From Hyalella azteca (lineage: Eukaryota > Arthropoda > Malacostraca > Amphipoda > Hyalellidae), in the NCBI RefSeq assembly GCF_000764305.2, contig NW_025940784.1, positions 1 through 64,000 of the forward strand: DNA of 64,000 nt, read 5' to 3'. Below are positions 47,001 through 61,000 of the stretch, piece after piece (the first letter of the stretch is position 1; every line of letters starts with the position of its first letter). The notes under the pieces are model-generated. The model was not told the DNA's origin. It ran no database searches and was given only the letters and a program-made list of their open reading frames with translations. Position numbers and translations under genes: made by a program.

Positions 47001-49737
47001 TGGCACTAACGTTGCGTCTGGCTGTGCTCTTCGTGTCACTACGAGCGACAATTCTTCGGACGCGTGCCAAAATATACGGTAAATTATTTTTAAGCAATTT
47101 TAGTTCGTATTAACGGAAGCCTCAAATTATATGTAGATGTTTGATGTGGAAACTAAATTTTATCGTATTTTTTGATGCTGCTTAATTATTATGTCCCAGC
47201 TTATGAAGGCCCTTGTTTAAGTTTCTTCGATTTGTTCCAATAACTAAACATAGCTTATTTTCATTCACCACAGGTTAAGAAAACTTTCTAAAAATCCTCA
47301 GTTTAATGAGTGCCAATTATCTAGCTGCAATTCTTTATCATGTAGAACGAGTATTTATGAAATGCCTCTAAAAAGTCCATAAATAATTGTTATTTCAATT
47401 ATGTATTTTCTATTATTCGTCTGTTTTCTTGCAGCGCTGTAGCTTACGAAGCTCTCTTGTCCAATGCTCATGCCACGCACGTTTCTTCTTTCGGAGACCT
47501 GAACGCCCGTGCCGAATTCATCCCCCTTTTAGGGTAAATATTTTTCCTAAAATGCTCATTTATTCCATATAATAATATACATGAAATATCGATAATAATA
47601 ATGCAGTATTGCTAATACACGACTAGATTCAATTTTGCTGATAACAATGTCTTCCAAATACTTGTCTTAAACCAATCTCCTTTCCGAAAATTATAAAAAT
47701 AATCTCCCAAAAATAAAAATTATATAATTAGATGCAAATGTTTTCCCGCACCAAATACTATCCCATTCGCATTTCACCTTCATGAAGATTAGATTACATT
47801 AATTTTATGAAATATTTCTCAGGCTGGAAGACGTGATGGGCCCTGATGTGGCAGCAACATCAACCCCTCCTGAGCCTCTCCCGGGAGTCTGCCGGGCGCC
47901 TGTCCGTCTCGTGTTCAGCTTCTGGCACGCCTGCTCTGTCCGCCACGACGGGCGGTGTCAAGCTCACGGGCTAGTCGCGGCACGCGTACAGTCAGTCGCT
48001 ATTCTTATGACAAATTAGCCAAGCGAGTTAAAATTTGAGTAACACTTGATTGAGAGTAACATTGTAAAAATTTGTGTTGAACATATGTGTTGAATCGATA
48101 TGAAAAAAATATAACTCAGTACTCACTGCAGTGAGTGACAGAGAGCGCATTTTCTCGTCGACGAAAACTTGAAGTCACGGACGGACGGACAGACGGACGG
48201 ACGGACGGACGGATGGACGGACGGACATGGCGAGCACAATAGTGCATTTTTCTCATAAATGAGAAAATGCGCTAAAAAGATAACCATTTTTTTAAATTAC
48301 GAGGCATACTTCGAATGTTATTTTTATATCACTTGATTTTTTCCTGCATACAATGAGTGGATCTGGAAAGGTCACCGAAAACGAATACTGACTAAATTTC
48401 TGTCACCGTTCCACAAATTTTATGAGCGACATGTATTACATTTCGTCTCTACTTTTGGAGAAATATTCCGGGCTACTTCGTTATCCTTCACAATTATGAG
48501 TTAAAAAATTAATATATCCATCGAATTATTATCTTCTTTAATTGATTATATCTTTAATTGATGTGGGACATTGCGTCAATAAAGCCCTCAATCATATATA
48601 CATAAACTAATTGTGCAAATTCTAGCGAGTCAAAAAATAAAAAATTAAACTCATTATTTTGCGAAATATAGTATGAAATTCCGCATTATATGCAGCTAAT
48701 TATAACTTCGTTGGTGGGAGAAATACGTAACTGGAAATTATTTTAAATGAACTAAAGCACACGCCTCAACCGGCCTCCCATGCCTCAACCTGCCTCACAC
48801 GCCTCACCCTGCCTCACACGCCTCACCCTGCCTCACACGCCTCACCCTGCCTCACACGCCTCACCCTGCCTCACACGCCTCACCCTGCCTCACACGCCTC
48901 ATCTGACGAGCAGGATAGAGAGCGACGCAGTGCGTCTGCCGGAGACGCGTGACGTCGCCGCGTTCTTGTGGCTGAGCGCCACGGCAGTCTTCAGAGAGGT
49001 GGTCGAGCCTCCGCCATATGAACGGTAGGATGGTGGAGCTGAGCTACTTTATGCATGGTTGAATTATTATTAATTCAACCATGACTTTATGGATGTATAG
49101 GAATTATTTCCACCTACCTAGAAATTATACGGATTGAAATATGCCTCGTAAGTATAATTGATGATCTATTAATACTGTTGCCTCAGTTTTCATTTATTCT
49201 TGGTCCGCCTCAGCTGTGTACGTTAAATTGGAGCCATCAGTCACAGCAATGTTCGAAAATTATTCAAAGCTCACTTGAATATCCTTCTGAAGTGTCCTAT
49301 GATTACTATCTGTTTGGTTGTGTATATGTGTAAATATATGGCTAAAAGATATGTCAGTGTTGATTTCATAATTTAATTTAAAATCATAAATACCTTTACG
49401 TAAATTGATAAATTTATTTTATACCATTGCTTCCTCAAGTACGGTTAGTTGATAAAAGTTTTCAATAGCTTCCATAGTGGATAAACATAAATATTTTGAA
49501 TATCATCGAAACGCATGATATTCATGATATTATAAACGCATAATATCATGCAGATTCTGGTTGACGCACGGCGACCCTGAGTGTCGGGGAGACGTGTGCT
49601 GGCGACGTGTTCTGCGGCCGTGGGTGTTGGGCGGAGGTGATGACGCCGACTACCTCTTCGCCTACACAACCATACTCCTGGCTGGCGTAGGGGCGGTGCT
49701 CTGTACTATTACTGTGCAGAAACTACTAATTGGCTAG
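44099..49737 (+). CDS. TCTN: Tectonic family protein, eight exons
   Basis: Secreted or membrane-anchored protein of the ciliary transition zone (MKS complex). Exons: 44099-44156, 44465-44604, 44888-46551, 46863-47078, 47435-47533, 47823-47990, 48914-49024, 49554-49737; phases agree, giving 879 residues (human TCTN1-3 are about 590-700). Residues 1-19 form a signal peptide (CLVAVLLLFF). The Cys-rich tectonic signature follows: CPCDLKALHCDASCCCDL, then DC. The conserved core includes FCVLKNNNPF, the FGTNVASGC region, SSFGDLNAR and CRAPVRL. The C-terminus has a hydrophobic anchor (AYTTILLAGVGAVLCTI). The additional length is an Asn/Ser/Thr-rich insert of about 190 residues in exon 3 with about 17 N-glycosylation sequons. 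I cannot tell which of TCTN1-3 it corresponds to. Confidence 0.9.
48145..48272 (+). mobile_element. MITE with (GGAC)n core, copy in tectonic intron 6
   Basis: GCGCATTTTCTC and GAGAAAATGCGC ends enclose a GGACGGACGGAC array. The 5' flank ATATAACTCAGTACTCACTG is shared with the copy at 61367, so the unit starts near 48108. Confidence 0.75.
48763..48902 (+). repeat. 19-bp CT-rich minisatellite before tectonic exon 7
   Basis: About seven units of CCTCACACGCCTCACCCTG run almost up to the 3' splice site at 48913. It supplies a very long C/T-biased tract immediately upstream of the acceptor GAGCAG. Confidence 0.9.
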
Positions 49738-49756
49738 CCGAAGAAAGACCAACTCA

Positions 49757-49762
49757 AATAAA
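49757..49762 (+). promoter_or_regulatory. Poly(A) signal of tectonic
   Basis: AATAAA 20 bases after the stop codon, with further AATAAA copies near 49788 and 49809. Confidence 0.55.
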
Positions 49763-49964
49763 CTCTTTTATAGGGTGCCCACCAAATAAAAATTGGTATT
49801 TTTTTCAATAAAATAAACTCGTTTATAGTGTGCCTATCAAATAAAAATTTGTATTTATTTGGTCTCATGGTGCAGAATTATTATCCTACATAGGCCCGGT
49901 GCTTATTTACTTTATTAATTATAGGAAAAGTTTTTACAATAGAACATTATTTACTGGTTGCTTA

Positions 49965-50235
49965 AAAATGTTTCAAAGCCGTCACTTAAACATGTTTTAA
50001 AGATGTCACCTAAACGTGTTTTAAAGCCATCACTAAAACATGTTCTAAAGCTGCCACTTAGAAATGGTATATAGCTGTCACTTAAACGTGTTTTAAAGCT
50101 GTCGCTTGAACATGTTTTAAATCCGTCACTAAAACATGTTTTAAAGCCGTCACTAAAACATGTTTTAAAGCTGTCACTTAGAAATGTTATAAAGCTTTCA
50201 CTTTATCATGTTTTATAAACGTCACTTAGATATGT
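49965..50235 (+). repeat. 24-bp minisatellite
   Basis: About eleven diverged units of TTTTAAAGCCGTCACTAAAA plus CATG. The period is a multiple of three and one frame reads the octapeptide KPSLKHVL, but stops interrupt it and there is no exon context, so I treat it as non-coding. Confidence 0.85.
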
Positions 50236-52415
50236 TTTAGAAGCTCTTTTGACTGGGTATTCCAAAGATTCAGTGCCTCCCGCTATACTAATATGAAACT
50301 TTTTCTTTAAGGAATAGACATCTCTGAACCAAACTACGGAAACTTCACAATGATATCGTAGTCATGATAAAGTGAATTACACGCATATTGAGTTACAAAA
50401 TAGCCAGATATTGATTCTGTTCGAAGATGGCAATAACTTTTTTCACTAATTATAAGGCGATGAATGATTTCTGCTCTGCTGTGAACATGTTCAAAGCCCT
50501 ATATTTCTAAAATCAAAAGATGTCAAAAAGCACCAGATTTCATCGTCTGAATTTAGTCTCGCACATTCTCTTTATGGTTAAGTCATCGTCAGAGGAGCTT
50601 CAGGAGTTGTGTGTGGGAGCTACTGTTGTCTGGTGAGAATAATTGCATAACTTTCTTAGTACGTTAAAAACATACTAAATCTGTAATATGTCCCGCTTGG
50701 CTTTGTAAAGAAAAAACTTTTAGCGTGACGAGCTAATCCAATTAATGCTAATAAAACAGTAGTTAAAGTAAATAAAGTATTCAAATTAGGATTAAAACTC
50801 GCGGTCACCGCTTGATATCGGAGAAGCGTTTATTCTAAAGTATTCTATACAGCGAGCGATACAGTGAGTTATATGGACCACGTAGAGTGACATGCCACGG
50901 TCCCGTTTGCTTCGGTGATCCTTCTAATAATTTGCCATGACAAACTTCAGAGAATCTACAAACAAGTTGGGTTAAATGCCACATGCAATTTACTGCTAAA
51001 AGTTTTTTAAATTCTTGACAATAGAATTTTAAACCGTACAGTCAGTTCCTTTTAGGATAATCGATGCTCATAGTTATGGGTGAGCTACCTACGTATATGA
51101 CGCGTGCGTGCCTTAAAGACTTACATTGCTCCATGAAATATCACGCTAGGTAAAGTATCATGATGAACACCCTTTTTTCGTTGGAAACTGGACACAATAC
51201 GAGAAATTATAACGACCACTCCAAATTACCAGTTTCATCAGTTTCTGAAAATCATATAAAAAATCTATTCTTAAAATGATTAACTCCCGCTATCGCTGTT
51301 TTTACATGCACAGTTTTGGCAACCATTTATCAAAATGGGTAGAAGCAGACTATCAAATGAAGCAAAATCAGAATTGTGCTCCTAGTGCTGAATAATTTCG
51401 ACTTGGTCCGTAATATAATACGTATGTGGATAATTTACGAGGTTTGAGTGCAGTTCTTATGACTAGTGAAGTTTAAGATTCCAATAAAACAAAAGGTCTA
51501 TATTAACTTACTCTTACATACTCGTAAGCTGTCGGTTTGAATGTTTAGGCTTTTTAATATTCAATTTATCCAAATGCCCACAGTATTTCAACTAAAAAGC
51601 ATTAAAATATGTTTTCAGTTTATCCTATTAATGCAACAAACGATCTAAATTGCTTGCTGTTGAAGGTATTCAATTCAGGTTTGAAATTAAACCTAAAATT
51701 TACAGTGAATAATATAAAAGTCAACGAGCACAGCCTCAAACTTAGCACAAGCATAAGAAACAATATCAAATATATGATGTATTTTGTTAAAGCATATGAA
51801 GTTATAATGAAGTCGTGGATATGTCATGGATGCAATTTACGACCGATTTTTCGAAAGAGCGAATATTTTTCTAAAAACGGAGTTATTAGTTTTTCAAATC
51901 TTTAGTAACTCGATGCACGTCGATGGAATGTATCACGGAAATATCAGACACTTTAAGTGTAACTGAAAATTTGGAGAAAAATTTGAGTCAGGGACGAAAA
52001 AACTTAGAAATATTCACTAGCAGTCATTAGATTGAGTGAAATCATTGCTCGCTTGCATTGTTATTTGTGAGAAAAAAGTTAATTATAACCTGTTGTCGAA
52101 GAAAATAAAATAATAAGAAATTCTTTTATTATTTTTGATATTTTTTTAATAATTAAAATTTTTAGTTAATTATAGCTTGTCGTTGACAAATTTTTCTCGT
52201 CATTCCGAAATTTAAAGTCGCCGAGCGGAAAAATATCTGACTCCAGTGACAAGACTTGAAGATGTGCAGAGACTTTACTATTGTCCTACAAAGCCGGAAA
52301 AAAAACAATCGACAAAAAATTGTTTAAGAAAATTTGTCTTCAAGTAATCTGACTACTGATAGGGAAAAAATGCTTGATAATGGAGAAAACAAATTAAATA
52401 AGGAAGTTTTGCCGG

Positions 52416-52440
52416 GTGTTGATATATTTTATATCAACAC
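52416..52440. repeat. Perfect short palindrome
   Basis: GTGTTGATATA and its exact complement separated by TTT. It could form a tight AT-rich hairpin; the role is unknown. Confidence 0.75.
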
Positions 52441-52477
52441 GGTTTGATGTTTATTTATTTTCTTTTTGCATTTGAAC

Positions 52478-52659
52478 GTAGACTTCAAACTAATTCTGTC
52501 AGTGAAGTAACTAAATGTCCTGAATATTCATCTAAGTAGACATAGCAACGCACGTGTCTTAGACACGTGTCAACGCACGTGAAAGTAGACTTCAAACTTC
52601 TGTCTTAGAAGTAACTAAATGTCCTGAATATTCATCTAAGTAGACACAGCAACGCACGG
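52478..52659. repeat. 107-bp spaced direct duplication
   Basis: Two copies of a unit starting GTAGACTTCAAACT and containing AACTAAATGTCCTGAATATT at 52478-52558 and 52585-52659, separated by a CACGTG-containing inverted spacer. Confidence 0.85.
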
Positions 52660-55024
52660 TAAAGCTTTGTACCACAAATCAATGATTCAAACTAGCATGA
52701 CATCATACAACGCGTATATATATTTATTATTAACGACAAACGTCACCGCGACACTCAATGTCTTAGCATATTAGAGAACATCTTTGCCATATCTACGTTA
52801 TTTACAGACTAGTTACGGTCTAGTATATGCACCTGAGAGGTAGCTGACATGCACTGTACAGTAACATAGGAAGTAGTTCCACGCGATTGCATTGCAATAA
52901 AGGATTTGAACTAAAGATTTTTTTATGCACCAATTATGTAGGATTCAGCAAGCCAGCCATGCATCCGCTAGAGATTCGCAAGGCAGCCTTTTTCAAAGAC
53001 ACCTTCACGGGCTATCTTTATCTATTTATTTTGTCCGCCCCAATTTGAACAAAAAAGTGACTTTTATACCAAATGTCTCAAGCACTTGAAATTATGGATC
53101 CACCGACTTGCAATCAAAAATCTCGCTAACACTCATGTTGCGCATGTATGAGCCAAGTCAAAATTTTCATTTACAATGTGCTTTTCAATGTCAAACCGGA
53201 CGAAACTCGGGGCTAAGCTTGAGCAAAATCAAGCACCCAAGCTCCTGGGGCAGCTGGTCAAAAAGTTCTGGCATGGCTCACAAGTGGACAAAATGAGTAA
53301 AAACATATGATTTTATTTTATGCGAGTGGACTCATAATTGATGAGTTATTACGAGTCAGTTAAATGTTTGGTTAAATTATTTCAGACTGTGTGCATGCGA
53401 AAGTTGAACTTAAAAGCGATATCTTTGAGCGGTGGTTATTCAACCCTCTCTGGATGAACGTACTAAGTAAAAATGTATACGAGAGTTTAAAAGTTTTTTT
53501 TTTTTCGAAACGGAAACGGGAATTTAAAGGTAAAAGTCGAACGGGAATTTAAAATTCTTTTACCGAATCGGCGTCAGACATCCGCGTTCCTAGGGACTAC
53601 TTCTCCAGTTATTGTTCAGTAGATAAAATACACGTCTAAGGAGGGTGCACGGGAAATACGAGAATTGAAACTACTGTACGAAAACCGCTAATCAAAGAAG
53701 CGAAGAGATCGAAAAGGAAGCGGCGTGCAAAAAAATTAGATGCACTGCTACATAACAAGCCTGGATCTAAAAGCTACCGATAGCGCGGCCATTCTTACCG
53801 TTTCATAACAATGACAAAGCATTAATGTTGGGTAATCAATGACCAAATGTTAGGTCATTGATGTACATTTACAATCATATCCCGTCAAAACATCCATGTT
53901 CCCAACATTCCTGCCGTTGTTGTCAGCACAGAGATACATAATGTGAATTGTTGTGAACACTTTCAATGCACGAAGTCCAAGCCCTATAAAACATTGTTAT
54001 ATGTTTAAGATCGGCGTCCGTACTATCAGAATCAGAACTCGCTTAAGCCCATTTTTATTCTGTGATTGGTGGGTTTAGCTTGAAACGCTGTTAATGATTG
54101 GCTGATGGAGTCACGAACTATTTTTGATAGTACGGCCTCTGATATGTAATCCAAGTTCCGATTAATAAATTTAATGGCATTGGATCAATGACAAACTGAG
54201 CTCTATTAAGAGATAATGAATAAATTCTCAAGCAAATTTCCTAAATAAAACTATTGTATTATCGGGAAATAGGATAATTCCTAATTTGTTCACCTGAGTG
54301 TTTTGCCCATGTGAAGAATGGGTAAATTTAAAAAAATTTACTCATATTTTAACGTCACAAATAAATTATATATTGCAATAATTTTTCAGCCATAATAATT
54401 TTTCAGCCATATACGAGAAGTCATTATTTATCATACATCAAAAGTGTTTAAACGGAAGCTCGACAGCAAAAGCTTGTTTCATTTTCACACACGGCGGGAA
54501 CAAATTTTCATGTTCGGAAGAGGCCAAGCAATTCCATCACTGGGTCATTTTCAAACATCTACATTGTCAGCAAATAAATTCAAAATCTCAATGATAGAAG
54601 TCAACTAGAGTGGCACTGCGGAAACAACAGTTCTACCAAATAGCAACACTATAGTGGAATGTAACGAAGTTCATAAAAAAATATGATTTTTTAAATACAA
54701 AATCATTTAAGAAGCTAATGGTAGCCAGCGTATTATTTTCAGATACTACAGCGGCAAACCAGCCAACTTTTATACAATATAGCGACAGCACCTTATCATA
54801 ATTAAACTGGAGACATTCTCTAAAGCTACAAAAGATAACGTATTAGGATTCCCTCTCCCGACCGACAAAATTGCTCGCCTTCATTCCCTAAACAATTGTG
54901 CATCTTGTTCAACTACAACGAAATAACTTAAAATTAGTCTTGTTATACAGTAATGGACACTTCGGGATAATTTCTATGGCTTTTTGACATCTAGGTCGTC
55001 ATCAGTACTGTGAGAGGGTTTTCT

Positions 55025-58000
55025 TCAGGCATTAGATTCTTTTAGTGCAGAGAAATATGAAAGCAGCTGTTCGTAATCCATCATTTGTGAGGGCAACGGT
55101 TCGTTCTCTTGATCTGGAGCAACAGCGCCTGCAGAGAGAAGAGGATTTTCGAGAATGGTAGCGCGTCGAATCTGTCCAGCTCGACCACGAGTCACGCCTC
55201 GAAGTCGAACGAAGTCGTCAGCATTCACTTCCACAAATTTTGGCTGATCAAAGAATGCATTTTGCTTGTTCTTCTTACTCGTTGGCTTGTGGTTCGAGAT
55301 TGGATTAGCAATTATATTGACTCCATGTGGAGGAACCGGAGGAGGCATTTCAGCTGGCAAATTGGCATTGGTGGCAGCGTTGACACCAATGTTTCGATGT
55401 GGAGGAATGGGAGGCCTGTTCAAAACCGAGTTTCTGCTACTGGCACTCAGATTATTGAAAGTTACTCGCCGTCGGCCTTTACTGTCTCGGGTGAATGTCG
55501 CGCCTATGGGAGGACATTCAGATATTAGAGGATCAGTCTCAGTGGAAAGAGAGCATGAACCACTAGAGTTCAAATCGTCATTCATGCCGAGGGGGTTGGT
55601 GGTAAATCTTGCATTTTGCCATGCCGAATCACTTGCTGGTTGCTGCTGGTTTTGCTGGTTGTTGCCATTCAGGTCACTAAGATTCACAAATTCAGGTCCA
55701 CCTCGTGTCGGATGACCCATGCCAGATGCTCGTTCCAGTGTTGCACGTCCCAACCACACCCAATCATGAGCATTGGTGATGGAGTCAGTGAGTTCTTCTT
55801 CGTCGGTGGTGCTCATGGGGCTCGGAGGAGGAGGTCGTCGGGTAACGTTACCCCTCCAGCTGTACACTATGCACGAGGCTGCGAACACCACGACGGCGAT
55901 GCCGAAGAAGGACAACAGAACGTACATGCCCACTTCCAGCGGCGCTGGATGACCTTTGCTATAGCGATGGTGAGCTGCCTCCCTCGCCGTGTTGTGGGTG
56001 CCGCCTGCCATGTAGTGGTCGTACGACGAAGCTGCTGCATCAGCATGAGGCAGCTCCTCCGATAAGGGTTTCTGGATTTGAGCGTGGTGAATTAAAATGA
56101 AATTAAGATAGTTAAATGCGTTCCAGTAAGCTAAGGAGAAAGTATAAATCTTCTGTAATAATGAAATATTAAAACAAAATATTCACGGAAATATTCATAG
56201 GTGTCTTCTAAATTTAAATCATTATGCCAGAATATCGTCCTCATTATTATTAGCCTTACCTTCTCGGCTGGTTCAGTATTAGTCGCAATAGGATAATGAA
56301 TGTTCTTGCTAGGCTTCGATAAAGCGGGTTTGTGGTAGACTTTTCCGCCCGGCTCCTTGGAAGGCGCAATATCTTCTGTATTGTTTGACGGATCCGGAGA
56401 TGCGGACGGACTGAGCTCAACGCTGACGTACACCATGGTGGATGCCAACACAGTTCGCCTTTTTTCACATTCCTCGGCAACTTCTAAGTTGACCTGCGTA
56501 TTAAAAAGTAAATAACATAAATTTGTTATGCTACTCCAATACAGTACTCTTCGAATTCTCTGATAAAACATAAATATAGGTTTCTTTTATTTGCCACAAG
56601 TCCCTTTCTCCATATAAGATAACGTATTATAGTCATAATGAGTTATAACAATACCACTGTATTTGCGCTATGTTGAAGGATCTGTATAACGAAGAAACGA
56701 TCGTACGTGCCTGTATGAGATCGCCGTGTCCCGCGCCGATGGCGATCACTCGTGGCTGCGAAGTGCGGGGCGAGGGCGCCACTTCGACCACCTCAAGGAA
56801 GTGGTGCAAACAAATTTTAGTCAATATTTTCTCGGTATTGTATAAAAAATGTATGAGTTCTCCTAGATCAGGTTTTGGAAGAGCTGATACCGGAGCTGAA
56901 AACTTAATACATTCAATGACGCGAGGAAAGAAACTCAATTAGTCTTACGATAACCAAAAAATGATCCATGTTTGCTCCACTATGAAATGAGAAAAGTTAC
57001 CTCATGAACATTTTCTTTTGGGGATGTGTTTTATTCGTTCCACTAAGTCAAGTGTTGATTAGTTGCGATCCTCACTTAAAGGTCCAAGGACTGCGCCTGT
57101 ACATACGTATATGTTTTCACGTATGAGGCTTAGCTCTGCGTTCTACTCTCTCTTGGGTACTATCAGTACTAATGAACTCTGTAAATACTGTACATATTTA
57201 TTTGAATGAGGCTTAAATCTATGTTTTACTCACTTTAGGGTCCAAGGAGCGCACTCTGAGGCCGTAGTGTTCGGGGGGCAGCTCCCTGAGCGGCAGGAGG
57301 GATCCTTCGCTCAACTCCACCCACACGTCCACCAGCCCCTCCTGCCACATACAAGTTCCCACTTTACGTCGCATTTATGACGGCGCTTTTCTGTATTTCA
57401 AGCCGTACACGAGTCCTATAATATGAAAGTTTAAGTACCACGTCGTGAGTAGCTGCAGATGTACCTGGTACTTGGCGGTGAGTACGGGCGTGACGGCTGT
57501 TATGGCCGTAAAGCCGTCCTGGAGGTGGGCATCAGGCTGCAGGGCCAGAGTGAGGCCGGAGATCACGGCTGCGTGTAGGCGAGTAACCCACACCTTGTCA
57601 GAGCCAACCCTGATCTCGCGGCTACCGATTACGCGCCCCGTGATAGGCGAGAGAACCTAACAAGCGAGGAAACTCTTTTAATTATTTGAACTTAACTCGA
57701 GAGTCAATGGACAAGATGAAATTAAAAAAATGCTGCATTATATATCTAGATTTATAATACACATATCAATAAGATTCTGAATAAGGGAACAAATTATATC
57801 TCTGAGAGCGCTCGAACCTCATGAATGAATTTGAGAAGGGTATCCAAATACCTTTTTTCGTGCAAATAAAATCCTTTGCTAACTGATTTCCAGCATAAGC
57901 ATCACCTGGACTTCAGTTCTGCCGGGGGCGATGCCGGTGAGTGCCGTGTCGGTGAGCTGCACGACGCCCGTGTCCGCCACGCGCAGGGAGTGGCTCACCA

Positions 58001-61000
58001 GCTCCGTGACGCGTACCTGCGCCTGCCGGGACAGCAGGTAAGACTCCCGCCCGCTGTTGTTGTCCACTGCGATGAACCGGCCGTACACCTGAACACATCA
58101 ACCTTTAATGAACGCATCAACTTGGAAGGGATATTTCATTTAATTTAGTAGATACGCCGCTTATTAACATAAACTGTAAATTGTGTCCGAAGGGAAATTT
58201 TGAGAGTAACATTTAGACGATTTTAGAGATACGAAACCAAATTTTCACTCAAGAAACAACAGTTTACGATGGGAAATTCGAAGAAATGTTTCCTTCCAAA
58301 ACGGATTTTTACTCAAATGAACTGAAGCACGGATTGTGAAAAATCAGTTGAAAACTGAAAGCAATGGACGATGAAAACTATTACTAATATTACGCCTCGA
58401 CATTAACTGTAAACACGAGGAACGTGCCTGTATTTGCGTCTGCTGGTACCGTATACGACAATTAACGTCTTCAGGCATGGTCACTTCGTTGCCTTCAATG
58501 GGCTTCGTGACAAAAGGATGCCCAGGAGGATACGTGAGCGGGGCTTTCCAGCCCCGGATCTGGGAGAGCTTGGCGTTGTCGACGTGCAGGAGGAGGGGCA
58601 GCTCGGGCATCCAGACGGTGAAGGCAGCCGAGCCCGTGCGCTGACCGTACCGGGCCACGACGGTCGCGTTGTGGGACCCCAGCACCTCCGACCCGTCGAG
58701 GTACACGGACGTGCACGACGCCGACACCTGCAGGAGAAAGAAGTGGAAACTCTAAGACAGTGACTGCAGTATAGAAATAAGTAGATATTAGTGAACTCTG
58801 ACAGGAATTCATGAGATTTCAATTCAATATCACTGATGCAAATAATTCGCAAGTCTACAGTCGGCCTCCTAAACTACTGCTAGTGATCCAACACCAAAAT
58901 TTTTCAGTAATTTAAGATCAAAGAATAGCATAAGAGCAAAGAAGCAAGAGGGAATATAAAATATCGAAGAAACTATATTCAATAGCTACCTTGAGAGCGG
59001 CCTCATCAGTGCAGCTGCAGGAGCTCTGCAGCGTCACGTCCGCGACCTTGCCCGCCTGCGACACGACCAGCACCTTCATCGCCCGCGACACCTGACGTCC
59101 CGTCAGCACCGCCGTGTTCACGATCGACCAGCTCTGCGATCGCCAGGTTAATTAGTTTACCGAGGAATTAAATGTCATGTACTACGACTAACGATGTAAT
59201 TTTAAGGACAGAACATACTCGTCTAATTTTGGAGGTCTTGACAAATGTCCTCTACATTCATTATACCGCTAAAACTCAGGAACTTTTACACTCTTTAACC
59301 AAGTGCTCCTTGTGAAATTTCTTCTATTATTTAGTGACATAATGAAATAACTAACTGCTAGCAAATACAATAGGATTTGATACCAACTTTTGCGATGGGC
59401 AGGACAGCCTGGATATCGTCCTTGAGGATAACCAGCTTGGCGGCGACGCGCCGCGTGTTGCCCTCAGGGAAGGTCTCCTGACCGTGCGCGTCCATGACGT
59501 ACTTCACCGCCCACGTGATGCGCGCCTCACCCGCCGGCGCGTCCTTCGGCACCTCCATCACCCACGCTGCCACCTCGTGCAGCCTGGGAAAGAAACATTT
59601 CATAAAAATCCATTAAACTGTCATCCAACTAGAACCAGCAAGCAAGTTTAAAATTATATTAAATTATAATCTCATCTCACATTCTGCCATTAATCTTCTA
59701 AACGAATCTTTTATTACACGTAAATCAAATCAAGGACAAATCGATCTAATGAATAATTTTACCAAAACAAATTCACAAATTACCAATATTCCAGGACTGA
59801 CCCGAGGGAATGCAACGTCTCATTGTCAGGCAAGGGGTTAGCCAGCATGGCGGTGACGGTGGCCTTGTTCTTCTTGCCGCCCTGCATCTCCACCGTCACG
59901 TTCCAGGCGCCGCTGGATGCTTCCACGCCGCCCAGGCGCAGCCCACCTCGCACGCGGCATCTGCAAACACGCATTTAATTTTCGTCAGCGTCGCAAAATG
60001 ATGGAAGACTTGAAGTTATGCACCAGTATAGGAATGTTTGTAAATCTTTAAGACAAACTAATTGATAAGTTATAGTACCATGACCGTATCTAGCCGAGTG
60101 TGATCACACAACTGCGAAATAAACCTAAATATATCCTAGTTCTAGATATATAGATAGCGAATCAACTGAAATTATAGCTGGTGTAGAAACTTACAGATAT
60201 AATGTGTGACGGATACTGCAAATTTATTTATTTTCATTATGGGTACTCACTTCATGACAAGAGTGAGTGCCGGCAGGTTGCCCGGAGGGTGAAGGTAGAC
60301 AGGAGCGTAGAACGAGTTACCAGGATGCAAAGGAGCCCGTGGCACGAGAACATGCACGAGTGGATCTTTGGATACTTCTTCGTAACCTGACTCTTCAAGA
60401 CCGAGTAGCACTTCTCCCACGGGCGTCTCCGGCTGTACAGTCACTCTGGGCCCGATCCCGAGAACTGAAGTTTCGTCGTTGTCGTTGGCAAAAGTAGCGC
60501 ATTGCTCGGGCCCTTCGGCGGTGCCAACGAGGTAACTCACGTCGACTGTAGTGCGCGGGATTTTAATGGTGGAGCGAGTGTGCGGCGGCCACCACGCCAT
60601 CGGGACCCTGAGGGTGACGAGACATGTAGCGTCACCGCCAGTTTCTCCTGCACCTACAGGAGTACAAGAAGCGGAGATCCTCTGATCCGATTTCCTTACG
60701 ACGACCGTCACGCACACGTGCGGCGAATGATGTCCTCGAGCACCAGCGCCGTGAAGCAGCACTCGGACCGACGGCCGTGCTCTCGTAACCTTGCTCACGA
60801 CAAGATGAGCAGAAATTTCCAATTGCGGGCTTGTGAAAGCGCCAGGAGTTAATGTAATATTCTCCTCGTCTGGAAATTGAGGTAACACGTACCGAGCTGG
60901 TACAGTTTGTTTGGTGCTGAAAGGTCCGTATGTGGCTCGGATGAGGGCAGGCCGAGATGCATCAAGAACCGTAAATCTTTCGACGTCTAGAACTCCGCCT

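Larger units (their letters stand above)
50236..55024. other. Gene-free stretch
   Basis: 4.8 kb, AT-rich, between tectonic and TMEM132, which converge on it. It contains a tandem duplication and a palindrome near 52.4-52.7 kb. No exon with conserved sequence was recognised. Confidence 0.45.

Noticed and set aside
48780..49028. Continuous frame joining the minisatellite to tectonic exon 7 as one longer exon
   Set aside because: The acceptor at 48913 gives the correct phase with exon 6, and the upstream part is low-complexity repeat without tectonic similarity.
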